A stretch of 64,000 nucleotides of DNA. Origin: an uncultured Pseudomonadota bacterium (lineage in GTDB: Bacteria > Myxococcota_A > UBA796 > SXON01). The notes under the pieces were generated by a model. The model saw only the letters and a program-made list of their open reading frames with translations. It searched no databases and had not been told where the DNA came from. This document shows, piece by piece, positions 39,681 through 49,150 of the stretch. A program made the position numbers and the translations under genes. Within the stretch, counting starts at the first letter, position 1. The number at the start of each line of letters is the position of its first letter. The stretch covers positions 88,255 through 152,254 of the forward strand of contig CAISIK010000192.1 in assembly GCA_903885375.1 (NCBI GenBank). Reading direction: 5' to 3'.

Positions 39681-41180
39681 TCAGCGGCGGCGGCGGCGCA
39701 GTGCGGCCAGCCCCAGGACCAGGGCGCCGGCCGCGGTGGGCGCGCCAGCACCGTTGCACCCGCAGCCGTCGGCCTCGTCGCCCCCTCCCGGCGGGTTCGC
39801 CTCCGTGTCCCCGCCGGCGGTGTCGGCCGCGGTGTCCCCGCTGTCCTCCCCGGCCACCGTGGTGGTGAGCACGAGGTCGTCCAGCTCCGCGGTGCCTTCG
39901 GCGTACACGCGGAGCGGGGTGGAGCCGTTGGTGGCGAGCGTCATGTCCGCGCCGTGCACCGTCGCGGTGAGCGTGGTGCCATCCCATCGCAGCCCCACGT
40001 CGAGCCACCCGCCGGGCTGGGCGTGGGCCTCCGCCGTGCCGATGCGCTCCTGCGCGGGCTCCGTGTAGGTGTAGCCGTTGAACCACATCTTCCAGGTGGT
40101 GTCCTTCACCCACACCGACGGCGCCTGGATGTAGCCGTCGTTCCAACTCGCCCAGCCCTTGGTGAGGACGACCCCGCCGTCGGTCCAGACCGAGGGATCG
40201 GCCTTGGAGGCCGTGGCCATGCGGAAGTAGTCGTCCTTGTTGTGGAAGGACACGAGCCCGTAGGGGGAAGCCCACACGCTGAGCCCTTGGAGGGCGTCGG
40301 CCGCGGGGAGGATCGCGCCGTGCTTCGTCCACGTGGTGCCGTCCGGGCTCGTGGCGTAGCCGGTGGGGCCGTAGTGCTCGTCGGGGAGCGTGCCGTCGTA
40401 CCACATGTGCCAGGTGCCGCCGTCGTCGATCCACACGTCGGGCATCCGGAGGCTGCCGCTGTCGAACTCGCCGGCCGCGCCGTGGTCGAGCACCACGCCG
40501 AGCGGATCCCACAGGATGCCTTCGCGCGAGGTGGCGTGGCAGATGCGGTTGCCGACGTTGTTCTGGTAGCAGGCGTAGAACATGTGCCAGGTGCCCGACG
40601 CTTCCCGCACCACGGTGGGCATGTGCACGTGGATGCCATCCACCGTGGTGGTGTCGTAGTCGATGCTGAGGACGGGGTTGCCGGGGTAGGCCGTCCACGT
40701 CACGCCGTCGGTGGAGGTGGCCACGCCGATCTCGCGGTAGGGGTAGCCGTCCTTCATCTCGCCGGTCCAGTACATGAACCAGGTGGCCGTCTCGTCGTCG
40801 TAGAAGACCTCGGTGTGCAGTACGTTGCCGCCGTCCCAGTAGTCGTCGCCCCGTTCGCGCACCGGGTCGGCCTGTCCCGCCCACGCCACGTGCTCGGGCG
40901 GGAGCGGCCAGCGCGTCTCGCCGAACAACACCGCGCCCGGACCGCTGAATTCGAGCTGCAGCGGCTGCCCGCCCGCCTCGAGGTTCAGCCGCCCCTCGGT
41001 CGTCATCCGCACGCGCAGCGTGGCCGTGAAGCTGGTGACCGCGCCCACGTCGAGCACGGCGGGCCCGTCGGCGACACGAAGCACGCCGTCCACGACGGTG
41101 CCGCCCGTCCACAGGCCCTGATCGGTGGAGAAGTCGTCGCTCAGGTCGGCCGCGAGCGCCGGGAGGAGGAGAAGAAGCAT
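39681..41180 (-). CDS. Exported five-bladed beta-propeller (GH43/GH32-like) with MYXO-CTERM
   Basis: 499 residues from ATG 41180. A signal peptide (MLLLLLPALAA) is followed by a laminin-G-like strand set, then repeated blades of glycosidase-type propellers: ATSTDGVTWTAYPGNPVL, GTWHMFYACYQNN, GTWHMWYDGTLPDEHYG, ATSPDGTTWTKHG and TTWKMWFNGYTYTEP. These resemble GH43/GH32/GH130 proteins or BNR-type sialidase repeats. An acidic D/T/G linker leads to DGCGCNGAGAPTAAGALVLGLAALRRRRR-like tail features (CGC, one hydrophobic helix, Arg cluster), a MYXO-CTERM. It should be surface anchored and act on a polysaccharide. Catalytic acids were not assigned. Confidence 0.8.
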   Translation of the reverse strand: MLLLLLPALAADLSDDFSTDQGLWTGGTVVDGVLRVADGPAVLDVGAVTSFTATLRVRMTTEGRLNLEAGGQPLQLEFSGPGAVLFGETRWPLPPEHVAWAGQADPVRERGDDYWDGGNVLHTEVFYDDETATWFMYWTGEMKDGYPYREIGVATSTDGVTWTAYPGNPVLSIDYDTTTVDGIHVHMPTVVREASGTWHMFYACYQNNVGNRICHATSREGILWDPLGVVLDHGAAGEFDSGSLRMPDVWIDDGGTWHMWYDGTLPDEHYGPTGYATSPDGTTWTKHGAILPAADALQGLSVWASPYGLVSFHNKDDYFRMATASKADPSVWTDGGVVLTKGWASWNDGYIQAPSVWVKDTTWKMWFNGYTYTEPAQERIGTAEAHAQPGGWLDVGLRWDGTTLTATVHGADMTLATNGSTPLRVYAEGTAELDDLVLTTTVAGEDSGDTAADTAGGDTEANPPGGGDEADGCGCNGAGAPTAAGALVLGLAALRRRRR

Positions 41181-41195
41181 TCCTCCGCCTATCGT

Positions 41196-42440
41196 TCACG
41201 CGCGGCGGCGACGACGCCCGCCCGCCAGCAGGACCGCGAGGGCCCCGATTCCGGCCACCGGCACGCCCGGCGCGCTCGCGCAGCCGCTCCCCGCGCCGCC
41301 GGCGAGCGCGAGCTCACCCTTGCCGTCCTCTCCGCCCTCCTCGGGGAGCGGATCGATCATGCACACATTCTCGATGCACGCGTTCTGCTCGACGTTGTCG
41401 GCGAAGGTGGTCACCCGCGACTCGAGGATGCCGCTCGCGTAGAGCACGAGGTCCTGCGTGGCCTGCTCGGGCGTGTAGCGCGAGTGGATGCGCGTGAGGT
41501 GGTGCTCCTCGGGGTTGCCGGTGAAGCCGAGCGCCGCGATGTCCTCGGCGGTGATCGAGGTGCCGGAGCAGGGGTTGCAGTCGTTCCAGAGGCCGGCGTA
41601 CTCCACGGTCCAGCCGGCGTCGCTCACGGCCTCCCAGTCGTCAGTGAACGCCAGCTCGTAGAAGTTCGCGAAGTCGTCGTTGCCGTCGGGGTCGATCCAG
41701 CGGCACTTGTCGGCCACGGTGAACTCCGGGTAGTTGGCGATGCCCACGCGCCCGCCGGTGCCCTCGTCGTCGCTCGTGATCGCGTAGATCACCATGTCCT
41801 GCTCGCCGGGAGAGTTGAGCGTGGCGAGGCGGAGCGGGATGGTGAAGCCATCGCTCTCGTAGGACACCTGCAAGGGCGAGAGGGAGGAGCCATCGGCGAG
41901 CGCGGCGCCATCGGCCACCTTGGCGGCGAGGAAGTAGCTGCCCATCTCGATGTACTCTGCGAGGCGCGCATCGGCGCCGTCGGGCAGGTGGTAGCCGTTG
42001 CTGGAGAGCCAGGCCTCGAGCGAGAGCGACTCCTCGGCCGAGAGGATCACCACCTGGTACTCGCCCACGAGGTAGCTGGCCTCCACGTCCACGGCGCCGT
42101 TCTCGTCGGTGCCACCATCCTCCGAGCTGTCGCTCTGCGTGCCCCCGCCGCTGTTTCCGCACCCGGCGTCGTCCACGTGCCGCGGGCCGGTGTAGCCGTC
42201 GAGCCGGGCGAAGATCGTGGGGTCGAGCGTGCGCACCTCTTCCTGCTTCAGCACGGTGGGAACGGGGAGCACGAGGGCGAAGGACTGCGGATCACCCGCC
42301 GGGTTGATCGAGACCGAGAACGTGGTCCGCTGGCCCTCACGCACGATGGCCACCTGCGCGGTGTCGAAGGACAGCGGCGCGATCGTGCCGGTGGCGATGG
42401 TGGGGCAGGCGTGGGCGAACGCGGCGAGGAGGGCGAGCAT
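41196..42440 (-). CDS. DUF2330 family exported protein with MYXO-CTERM
   Basis: 414 residues from ATG 42440. A short signal (MLALLAAFAHA) leads to CPTIATG and REGQRTTFSVSINPAGDPQSF, FALVLPVPTVLKQEEVRTLD and IFARLDGYTGPRH, the start pattern of DUF2330 proteins. Later FTIPLRLATLNSPGEQDMVIY and HLTRIHSRYTPEQATQDLVL also fit. The tail has CASAPG, a hydrophobic helix (GIGALAVLLAGG) and RRRRRA, a MYXO-CTERM. DUF2330 has no known biochemical role. It precedes the propeller gene by 15 bases in transcription order, so the two surface proteins are probably co-expressed. Confidence 0.83.
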   Translation of the reverse strand: MLALLAAFAHACPTIATGTIAPLSFDTAQVAIVREGQRTTFSVSINPAGDPQSFALVLPVPTVLKQEEVRTLDPTIFARLDGYTGPRHVDDAGCGNSGGGTQSDSSEDGGTDENGAVDVEASYLVGEYQVVILSAEESLSLEAWLSSNGYHLPDGADARLAEYIEMGSYFLAAKVADGAALADGSSLSPLQVSYESDGFTIPLRLATLNSPGEQDMVIYAITSDDEGTGGRVGIANYPEFTVADKCRWIDPDGNDDFANFYELAFTDDWEAVSDAGWTVEYAGLWNDCNPCSGTSITAEDIAALGFTGNPEEHHLTRIHSRYTPEQATQDLVLYASGILESRVTTFADNVEQNACIENVCMIDPLPEEGGEDGKGELALAGGAGSGCASAPGVPVAGIGALAVLLAGGRRRRRA

Positions 42441-42471
42441 GGACGATCCCGAGGCTTCGCGGACTATAGCC

Positions 42472-43527
42472 TCAGCTTTTGCCTTCCGACGACTCCGCGA
42501 GTGGAACTGGCGGCTCGTGGGCCGTCATTTGCCGCCGCATGTGCGCGGCATTGAGGCCCTCACGCCACCAGAAGAAGGCGCCGACCGTGGTGATCGGCAG
42601 GAAAGAAACCCCCCAGAAGACGACCGCGAAGGCCTGGGCGGGCCCCGGGTCCTGGCCCCAGAGCACGAGCGTCTTTTCGATCGCCACGTGGAAAACGCCG
42701 AAGAAACCCGGGGCCTGCGGGAGCGCCACCGTGAGCGCGATGGCCACGGTGGTGAAGCAGGCCGCGGCAAAGGGCAGCTGGATGTCGAAGGCGTGCATGA
42801 GCGCGAAGATGCTGAGCGCGCCGTTGAGCCAGTGGAGCATCGAGAGGCCCGCGCTCACCACGAGGGCGCGGGTAGAGCGCACGCTGGAGAGCCCTCCCAC
42901 GAAACCATCGAAGAGCTGGAGGAACCGCGGACGCATCGGTGGCGGCGCGAGGTTGAGCAGCCGCACGTAGAGGCCGCGGGCGCGCGTTTCGTGCGCCGCG
43001 AGCGTGAGGAAGGTGCCGAGGCCCACCACGCCGACCACGCCGAACAGGGTGCCGTACCGTTTGAGGTTGCTCACCAGCTCGCCGTGATCATCGGCAGAGA
43101 CGGGGAGCACCACGAGCATCAGCAGGAAAACACTCAGCAGGCCGAGGATGTCGAAAACGCGCTCAATGACGGCCACCGTGACGAGCGGGAGCATGGGCGT
43201 TCCCGTTTCGCGGGAGCCGAGCCAGGGGCGCGCGAAATCGCCCGCTCGGAAGGGCAGCACGACGTTGAGCGCCATGCCGATCGTGGTGGCGATGAAGAGC
43301 CGGCCGAAGCGGGCGGTCGGGGCGATCTGCCAGAGGAGCTGTTTCCAACGCAGCGCGCGGATCACGAACTCCGTGAACAACACCACCACGCTCAGCGCGA
43401 GCCAGCCAAGGTGGACGCCGGAGAGCGCCTCCCCGAACTCCCCCCAATGGGCGCGGGAGAGGAACCACACCGTGAACCCACCGCTCACGACGATGCCGGG
43501 CGCGAGCTGGAGGAGGCGTGACCGCAC
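42472..43527 (-). CDS. Lysylphosphatidylglycerol synthase-like (UPF0104/AglD) membrane protein
   Basis: 351 residues from GTG 43527. About eight transmembrane helices are apparent. The family pattern is clear: LSVVVLFTEFVIRALRWKQLL, ATTIGMALNVVLPFRAGDFARP, VTVAVIERVFDILGLLSVF and VAIALTVALPQAPGFFGVFHVA. Such proteins are flippases or membrane domains of lipid-modifying enzymes (MprF-like, AglD), often involved in glycolipid or lysyl-lipid handling; no soluble aminoacyl-transferase domain is attached here. It lies 31 bases ahead of the DUF2330 gene and may be co-transcribed with it. Confidence 0.82.
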   Translation of the reverse strand: MRSRLLQLAPGIVVSGGFTVWFLSRAHWGEFGEALSGVHLGWLALSVVVLFTEFVIRALRWKQLLWQIAPTARFGRLFIATTIGMALNVVLPFRAGDFARPWLGSRETGTPMLPLVTVAVIERVFDILGLLSVFLLMLVVLPVSADDHGELVSNLKRYGTLFGVVGVVGLGTFLTLAAHETRARGLYVRLLNLAPPPMRPRFLQLFDGFVGGLSSVRSTRALVVSAGLSMLHWLNGALSIFALMHAFDIQLPFAAACFTTVAIALTVALPQAPGFFGVFHVAIEKTLVLWGQDPGPAQAFAVVFWGVSFLPITTVGAFFWWREGLNAAHMRRQMTAHEPPVPLAESSEGKS

Positions 43528-43620
43528 GGCCGGAGCGTAGCACGGGGCACCGGCACGAGGCCCACGGGTTCCGCCGCGCGTCGATTGCGTTAGAGGCCGC
43601 CCGCCCCCCCTGGAGCTTTC

Positions 43621-44616
43621 GTGGCATACGACGTCGTCGGCCTTGGCAATGCGATCATGGATGCGTTGGTGAAGATCGAGGACGACAGCGTCCTCGCCTC
43701 ACTGGGGCTCGTCCGCGGGCAGATGCACCCGGTGGATCACGAGCGCTGGGTCGAGGTGCTCGGCAAGGTGCGCCACCTCGGCGTGGAGTTCCACTCCGGC
43801 GGCAGCTGCGCGAACACCGTCGCCACCATCGGCCTCTGCGGCGGCAACGTGATCTACGGCGGCCAGGTCGGGGCCGACGAGTTCGGGGCCCGCTACAGCC
43901 AGTCGCTCGAAGCGGCCTGCGGGCGGCACGCCCTCCACATTGATCCGAAGCTCCCCACCGGGAAGTGCCTCTCGCTCATCTCGCAGAGTGATGGCGAGCG
44001 CACCATGCTCACCGACCTCGGCGCGGCCATCCATCTGGATGGTCTGGGCGTGATCCAGGAGCACATCACCCGCGCGCGGCTCTTCCACACCACCGGCTAC
44101 AAGTTCCTCGGGGGCGCCATGCGGGAAACCGCCTTCGCCGCCGTGCAGACGGCCGAGGCCCACAACGTGCCCATCAGCTTCGACGTGGCCGACCCCTTCG
44201 TGGCCCGCACCATCGGCGCCGACGTGGAGGCGCTCATCAAGGACCACGTCACCGTGGCCTTCCTCAACCGGGAGGAGGCGGAGATCGTCACCGGCAAGCC
44301 CATCGAGGCGGCCATCGAGGAGCTCGCCGGCTGGGCGGAAACGGTGGTCGTGAAGCTCGGCGGGAAAGGCTCCGTGGTGCTCCACGGAGGCCAGCGCTAC
44401 GCCATCCCCGTCTTCCCCGTCAAGGTGGCCGACACCACCGGCGCCGGCGACACGTACGCGGGCGGCTTCCTCTACGGCTGGCTCCACGGGCTCTCCCCCG
44501 CGGCTTGCGGCGAGCTCGGCTCGCGCATGGCGGCCCTCACCGTCGGCCAGGTCGGCGCGGTGGTGCGCAACCGGGAGCAGATCGCGGCCGTGAAGTCGCT
44601 CGTGGGGCTCGGTTGA
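43621..44616 (+). CDS. PfkB-family carbohydrate/adenosine kinase
   Basis: 331 residues from GTG 43621. Ribokinase fold motifs: VVGLGNAIMDALVKI at the N-terminus, FHSGGSCANTVATIGLCGG (di-Gly substrate lid), FLNREEAEIVTG, VVKLGGKGSVVLHGG and the catalytic anion hole DTTGAGDTYAGGFLYGW with the Asp base. The N-terminal and sugar-site pattern is most like adenosine kinases of Alphaproteobacteria and Myxococcota; fructokinase or ribokinase activity is possible. Its stop overlaps the next start (TTGA), which begins a chain of four coupled genes ending at 47070. Confidence 0.87.
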   Translation: MAYDVVGLGNAIMDALVKIEDDSVLASLGLVRGQMHPVDHERWVEVLGKVRHLGVEFHSGGSCANTVATIGLCGGNVIYGGQVGADEFGARYSQSLEAACGRHALHIDPKLPTGKCLSLISQSDGERTMLTDLGAAIHLDGLGVIQEHITRARLFHTTGYKFLGGAMRETAFAAVQTAEAHNVPISFDVADPFVARTIGADVEALIKDHVTVAFLNREEAEIVTGKPIEAAIEELAGWAETVVVKLGGKGSVVLHGGQRYAIPVFPVKVADTTGAGDTYAGGFLYGWLHGLSPAACGELGSRMAALTVGQVGAVVRNREQIAAVKSLVGLG

Positions 44617-45395
44617 ACCTCCCGGTCGAGGTGATCGAGGCGGTCCGCGAGGACCGCTGTGTGGTGTTCCTCGGCAACCGCGCCTCGATGGAGGCCGCGG
44701 AGCTCAAGGACCGCGCCTACCCGGAGCAGAAGGCGCTCGCGCGGCAGCTCGGGTGGCGCAAGCCCACCGGCGCCGTGGGCAAGAAGGGCACCATCGCCTC
44801 CGTGGAGGAGGGCGCCGCCTCGTTCGAGCGGGCGAACGGCCGGCCGGCCCTGCTCGCGCTCCTCGAGGCGGAGCTGGGTGGCGTGGTCGAGCCGAGCGCG
44901 GCCCACAACGCGGTCGTGCGTCGCTTCCCGCTCGTGTTCACCACCAACTACGACGATCTCCTCGAGCGCGCCGCCCGCGAGGCCGGCATCGCCGTGGATG
45001 TGCTCGGCCGCAGCTCGCCCATCCCCGACCCGGAGCCGGGCCGCTGCGTGCTGTTCCACCTTCGGGGTGAGCTCTCTCGCCCCGACACGATGACAGTCAC
45101 CGCGCAGGACCACGCCTCGCATCCGCTCGGCGCCGACCTCAAACGCCAGCTCCGCCTCCTCCTCCGCAAGAAGGTGGTGCTTTTTGTGGGCTACCGCCCC
45201 GACGAGGAGGAGTTCGAGCGCCTCTTCGCCGAGCTCTCGGATGCGTACGGCGGCGAGCTGCCCCGCTGCCACCTCAGCGTGGCGCAGGGCCCGATCGATG
45301 ACTTCCTCTGGCAGAAGTGGGTGTGGCGCGGCTTGCTGATGTTCACGGCCGACCCGATAGAATGCTTCGAACAGCTCGAGGCCCATCTGAAATGA
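44613..45395 (+). CDS. Stand-alone SIR2-like domain protein
   Basis: 260 residues from TTG 44613, overlapping the upstream stop. The SIR2-like fold is indicated by [18 protein letters not shown] at the N-terminus (normally GAG.S), [48 protein letters not shown] and a C-terminal [13 protein letters not shown]. The first glycine motif is altered to GNRAS. Proteins of this type include NAD-hydrolysing effectors of phage defence (ThsA, DSR, Avs) and uncharacterised small proteins. There is no defence gene next to it; the coupled neighbours are metabolic, so a role in NAD or nucleoside metabolism is equally plausible. Confidence 0.75.
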   Translation: MNLPVEVIEAVREDRCVVFLGNRASMEAAELKDRAYPEQKALARQLGWRKPTGAVGKKGTIASVEEGAASFERANGRPALLALLEAELGGVVEPSAAHNAVVRRFPLVFTTNYDDLLERAAREAGIAVDVLGRSSPIPDPEPGRCVLFHLRGELSRPDTMTVTAQDHASHPLGADLKRQLRLLLRKKVVLFVGYRPDEEEFERLFAELSDAYGGELPRCHLSVAQGPIDDFLWQKWVWRGLLMFTADPIECFEQLEAHLK

Positions 45396-46156
45396 CCAGG
45401 TACGTGCGCATCGAGGTCAACGGCGTCGAGTACTTCGCGCGCGCCGAAGGGCACGGCTTCCACCTGCTCACCGGGCCGCCCTGGGCCGGCGGGCGGGATG
45501 TCGGCGAGATCGTGAGCAACGGGCGCATGCTCGCGCCGGTCGTTCCCTCCAAGATCGTGTGCGTCGGGTCGAACTACCGCGACCACGCCGCGGAGATGGG
45601 CAAGCCGGTGCCCGCCAAGCCCAAGCTCTTCTTCAAGCCGCCGAGCGCCATCATCGGCCCGGGCATGCCCATCGAGATTCCGCCCGACACCACCCGGGTC
45701 GACCACGAAGCCGAGTTGGGCGTGATCATCGGGGCCCGCTGCCGGCGGGCCTGGCCCGAGGATGCGCTGGAGTACGTGTTCGGGTACACGGTCTGCAACG
45801 ACGTGACCGCCCGCGACTTCCAGACGGAGGATGGGGTCTTCGCCCGCGCCAAGGGCTTCGACAGCTTCCTGCCCGTGGGCCCGCACGTGGTCACCGGCTT
45901 GAGCCCCGAGCGCCTCGCGGTGGGCTGCGATGTCAACCGCAAGATCCGGCAGCAGGGCAACACCCGCGACATGGTCTTCTCCGTGGCCGAGCTCATCGCG
46001 TTCATCAGCAACGTGATGACGCTCGAACCGGGCGACCTCATCCTCACCGGCACGCCCGCCGGCGTGGGTCCGATCGTGGCGGGCGACCGGGTGACCGTGA
46101 GCGTGGAGGGCATCGGCGCGATGACGAACCCGGTCGTTGATCGCAGCGACCGATGA
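45392..46156 (+). CDS. Fumarylacetoacetate hydrolase (FAH) family protein
   Basis: 254 residues from ATG 45392, overlapping the SIR2-like stop (ATGA). The FAH fold is shown by [49 protein letters not shown] (metal-binding Glu pair), [27 protein letters not shown] and [13 protein letters not shown]. Members are acylpyruvate hydrolases, oxaloacetate decarboxylases or 2-keto-acid hydratases using Mg or Mn. The N-terminal 60 residues are the usual small domain. The length and motifs fit an FAHD1-like acylpyruvase or oxaloacetate decarboxylase. Confidence 0.9.
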   Translation: MTRYVRIEVNGVEYFARAEGHGFHLLTGPPWAGGRDVGEIVSNGRMLAPVVPSKIVCVGSNYRDHAAEMGKPVPAKPKLFFKPPSAIIGPGMPIEIPPDTTRVDHEAELGVIIGARCRRAWPEDALEYVFGYTVCNDVTARDFQTEDGVFARAKGFDSFLPVGPHVVTGLSPERLAVGCDVNRKIRQQGNTRDMVFSVAELIAFISNVMTLEPGDLILTGTPAGVGPIVAGDRVTVSVEGIGAMTNPVVDRSDR

Positions 46157-47070
46157 CCGAGCTGTACCCCGCGGCGCGCGTCCTCCTCGTGATGGGCGGA
46201 CTCGGCGTCGTCGGGCTCGGGCTGGCGAACGCGCGCGGGGCCTGGGCGTGGCTGGGGCTGTGGGTGCTGCTGGCCACGGGTTTTGCGTGGAAGCAGGAGG
46301 CCCTCGCCTGGCGGGTGGTGGGCGAGTCGCTCCGGTTCGACATCGCCTGGCCCGTGGTGGGGCTGCTCGCAGTATGGGCGCTGTTCGGAGCCTCCGGCGT
46401 GGTGCGCCCGGCCAGCTTTTTGGGCGTGGTGGCCGCATCGGCGCTCTTCGGGAGCATGGGTGCGTGGGTCGGGGTGGCGCTCGCGGAGCCGGATGACGGG
46501 CGACGCGCTCGCCTCGTGGTGGCGGCAACCGGAGCGGCGCTCCTCACCCCCTGGGCCTCGCCGGCCTCCCTCTCGCTCGGGGGCGCCTCGCTCGGCGTCA
46601 CCGCGCTCGGCGCGCTCCTCGCCCTCGTCGGCTTCGCGTCGGGGGGCAGGAACACCGTGGCCGCGCCGCGTTGGGGGGAGGTGGCGCGGGCCGGCCTCCT
46701 CCTCACCTGGCTGGTCCTCCTCGTCTGGCTCCTTCGGCAGGGCGGCGTGCCCGACTTCATCGCGACGGGCCTCGAAGCCCTCCCGCCGCGCCTCCCCGGC
46801 CACTCCACCCTCTGGCTCGGCACGGTGGCCACCATCGTGGGGAGCCTCCTGCACCCGGCCGGCGCGGCCCTCCTCGCGGGCGTGGTCCTCGAACACGCCA
46901 CGCAGCTCCGCGGCGAGTGGGCCCAGGAGGCCCTGCGCGTGGGCCTCACCGTGGGCGCCGGCCTCCCCGCGCTCCTGCTCACGCGCGCCCGGATCACCGT
47001 GGGCCTGCCCCTCTGGGTGCTCCAGGTGCTCCTCGCCCTCGCCTACCTCGCCTGGCGCCACACCCCCTGA
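46153..47070 (+). CDS. Multi-pass membrane protein of unknown function
   Basis: 305 residues from ATG 46153, overlapping the FAH stop (ATGA). About eight hydrophobic helices alternate with short Arg/Gly loops (for example [80 protein letters not shown]). No family motif or conserved charged residue inside a helix is obvious. The tight coupling to the kinase, SIR2-like and FAH genes suggests a shared expression unit, but no function can be assigned. Codon use is typical for the genome. Confidence 0.7.
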   Translation: MTELYPAARVLLVMGGLGVVGLGLANARGAWAWLGLWVLLATGFAWKQEALAWRVVGESLRFDIAWPVVGLLAVWALFGASGVVRPASFLGVVAASALFGSMGAWVGVALAEPDDGRRARLVVAATGAALLTPWASPASLSLGGASLGVTALGALLALVGFASGGRNTVAAPRWGEVARAGLLLTWLVLLVWLLRQGGVPDFIATGLEALPPRLPGHSTLWLGTVATIVGSLLHPAGAALLAGVVLEHATQLRGEWAQEALRVGLTVGAGLPALLLTRARITVGLPLWVLQVLLALAYLAWRHTP

Positions 47071-47078
47071 GGCCCCCG

Positions 47079-48668
47079 ATGTTGCTGCTCCTGTTGGCGT
47101 GCGCACCGCATCCGAGGGTGAACGACCGCGATCCGCACCCCGTCCGGTTCGACGGCAGCCTGCCCGTGGCGGGCGCCGTAGCCGCCGACCAGCCGCTCGC
47201 GAGCGAGGCGGGCGCCGAGGTGCTCCGCGCCGGGGGCAACGCGGTAGACGCCGCCATCGCCGCCGCCCTGGCCAGCGGCGTGGTGCAGCCCAGCGGTAGC
47301 GGCCTCGGGGGGGGCGGCTTCGCGGTGGTGGTGCCGCCCCAGGGGGAGGCGATGGCGCTCGACTTCCGCGAGGTGGCGCCCGCCGCCGCGAGCATGGAGC
47401 GGTACGCGGCCGGGGCTTCCAGCACGCTCGGTGGCGCCGCCGTGGCGGTGCCCACCCAGGCCATCGGCCTCGTCGACCTGCACAAGCGTTACGGTCGGGC
47501 TTCGCTCACCACGATTGCTGCGCCGGCCATCCGGCTCGCCGAGGAGGGCTTTCCCACCGGCACCTGGCTGGCCAGCTCGCTGCTCACCTCGCCGGAGATG
47601 TCGGCGCTGTTCCTCGGCGACAACCGCCAGCCGCGGCTGGCGGAGGCGCTCCGGGCCTGGGCCACCACCGAAGGCGAGGCCATGCGCACCGGCTGGGTGG
47701 CCGAGGACTTCGTGGAGACGGTGCGGCGCAACGGGGGCATCCTCACCATGGCCGACCTCGCGGCCTACAAGGTGGAGCCGCGCACGCCGCTCCGCGGCAC
47801 CTTCGCCGGCCATGCCCTCCTCACCATGCCCCCGCCGAGCTCGGGTGGCATCGCGCTGCTCCAGATGGCGGGCGCGGTCACCCCCCAGACCTCGCTCCAC
47901 TGCGAGGTGGAGGCCGCAAAACACGCCATGGCGGACCGCGCGAGCCAGGGCGGTGATCCCTCCTTCACCCCGGTGCCCGTGGCCGCACTCCTGGCACCGG
48001 CCCGCCTCGCCGCCGTGCGCGCGGACTGCGGCGAGCGCACGTTCCCGCCCGAGCACTACGCGCGCCCCGTCGCGCCCCCCGAGGACCACGGTACGCTGCA
48101 CATCAGCGCGATGGACGCGGAGGGGTGGGCCATCGCCCTCACCACCACCATCAACACCTCCTTCGGCAGCAAGCTCATCTCGGCCCGCTCCGGCATCGTG
48201 CTCAACAACGAGATGGACGACTTCGCCACGCGCCTCGGCGAGCCCAACGCCTTCGGCCTCGTGCAGGGCGCCCAGAACGCGGTGCAGCCGGGCAAGCGCC
48301 CGCTCTCCTCGATGACGCCCACCGTGGTGCTCGATGGCAACGGCCGCGCCGAGCTCGTGGTGGGGGCGAGCGGCGGCCCGTTCATCATTACGGGTACCTG
48401 GCAGGTGCTCCGCAGCATGCTGGTGAACGGCACCCCCGCGCAGGAAGCGGTGGCGGCCCCCCGATGGCACCACCAGTGGCTGCCCGATGCGGTGCTCAGC
48501 GAGACGGCCTTCGCGGGCAACGACGCCCTGCGCGCGGCGGGCCACGACGTGCGGATCGTGGGCACGCCGTTCTCGGCGGTCCAGGCGGTCCGTCGCACCG
48601 ACGCGGGCTTCGAGGCGGGGAGCGATCCGCGCAAGGGCGGGGCCCCGGCGTTCTCGAAGGGGCCCTGA
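47079..48668 (+). CDS. Gamma-glutamyltransferase-family lipoprotein
   Basis: 529 residues from ATG 47079 with a lipoprotein signal (MLLLLLAC). The large-subunit start AVAADQPLASEAGAEVLRAG followed by GGNAVDAAIAAALA is canonical, as are GSGLGGGGFAVV and RLAEEGFPTG. The nucleophile Thr is in EDHGTLHISAMDAEGWAIAL, at the autocleavage site (family TTH, here TLH), followed by TTTINTSFGSKL, PGKRPLSSMTPTVV and LVVGASGGPFIITG. These enzymes cleave glutathione and transfer gamma-glutamyl groups in the periplasm; lipid anchoring is less usual. It follows the membrane-protein gene by 8 bases. Confidence 0.9.
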   Translation: MLLLLLACAPHPRVNDRDPHPVRFDGSLPVAGAVAADQPLASEAGAEVLRAGGNAVDAAIAAALASGVVQPSGSGLGGGGFAVVVPPQGEAMALDFREVAPAAASMERYAAGASSTLGGAAVAVPTQAIGLVDLHKRYGRASLTTIAAPAIRLAEEGFPTGTWLASSLLTSPEMSALFLGDNRQPRLAEALRAWATTEGEAMRTGWVAEDFVETVRRNGGILTMADLAAYKVEPRTPLRGTFAGHALLTMPPPSSGGIALLQMAGAVTPQTSLHCEVEAAKHAMADRASQGGDPSFTPVPVAALLAPARLAAVRADCGERTFPPEHYARPVAPPEDHGTLHISAMDAEGWAIALTTTINTSFGSKLISARSGIVLNNEMDDFATRLGEPNAFGLVQGAQNAVQPGKRPLSSMTPTVVLDGNGRAELVVGASGGPFIITGTWQVLRSMLVNGTPAQEAVAAPRWHHQWLPDAVLSETAFAGNDALRAAGHDVRIVGTPFSAVQAVRRTDAGFEAGSDPRKGGAPAFSKGP

Positions 48669-48676
48669 GGCCCGCG

Positions 48677-49150
48677 GTGGCCCGCCATGTGCACCGCGTT
48701 CGCCTCGACGCCTCCGTCGAGGCGGTGGGTGCGCTGCTCGATGCGCTCGGCTCCGAACACGACCGCGTCTGGCCCGCCGATCGCTGGCCGCCCATGCGCC
48801 TCGAAGGGCCGCCGGCTCCGGGCGTGCGGGGCTCGCACGGCCCCGTGCGCTACACCACCGAGGCGTTCGAGCCGGGCCGGCGGCTCTGTTTCCGCTTCAC
48901 CGCTCCCGCGGGCTTCGTGGGCAGCCACCAGTTCCTCGTGATTCCCGAGGGGGAAGGCGTCTGGTTCGTGCACGAGCTGGAGATCACCCCGCGAGGGCTG
49001 GCCCGCCTGCTCTGGCCGCTGGTCTTCGGCCCGCTGCACGACGCCCTCGCACGCGACGCGATCGCGCGCGTGGTGCGGGCGTCGGGGGGAGAGGCGGAAC
49101 CCGCACCCTGGAGCGCGTGGGTGCGCCTCCTGCGGCTCGCTGCGCGCTAG
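48677..49150 (+). CDS. SRPBCC-like small protein
   Basis: 157 residues from GTG 48677. The pattern HVHRVRLDASVEAVGALLDAL at the start, a middle YTTEAFEPGRRLCFRFTAP, and FLVIPEGEGVWFVHELEITP then LLWPLVFGPLHDALARDAIAR at the end are those of START/SRPBCC (polyketide cyclase or dehydrase-like) helix-grip folds, which bind hydrophobic ligands. No catalytic residues can be named. The gene starts 8 bases after gamma-glutamyltransferase and its last four bases overlap the end of the convergent FAD oxidoreductase. Confidence 0.7.
   Translation: MARHVHRVRLDASVEAVGALLDALGSEHDRVWPADRWPPMRLEGPPAPGVRGSHGPVRYTTEAFEPGRRLCFRFTAPAGFVGSHQFLVIPEGEGVWFVHELEITPRGLARLLWPLVFGPLHDALARDAIARVVRASGGEAEPAPWSAWVRLLRLAAR

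Noticed and set aside
44613-45395. Phage-defence island around the SIR2-like gene
   Set aside because: No TIR, nuclease, NTPase or other effector gene lies next to it; the coupled neighbours are metabolic.
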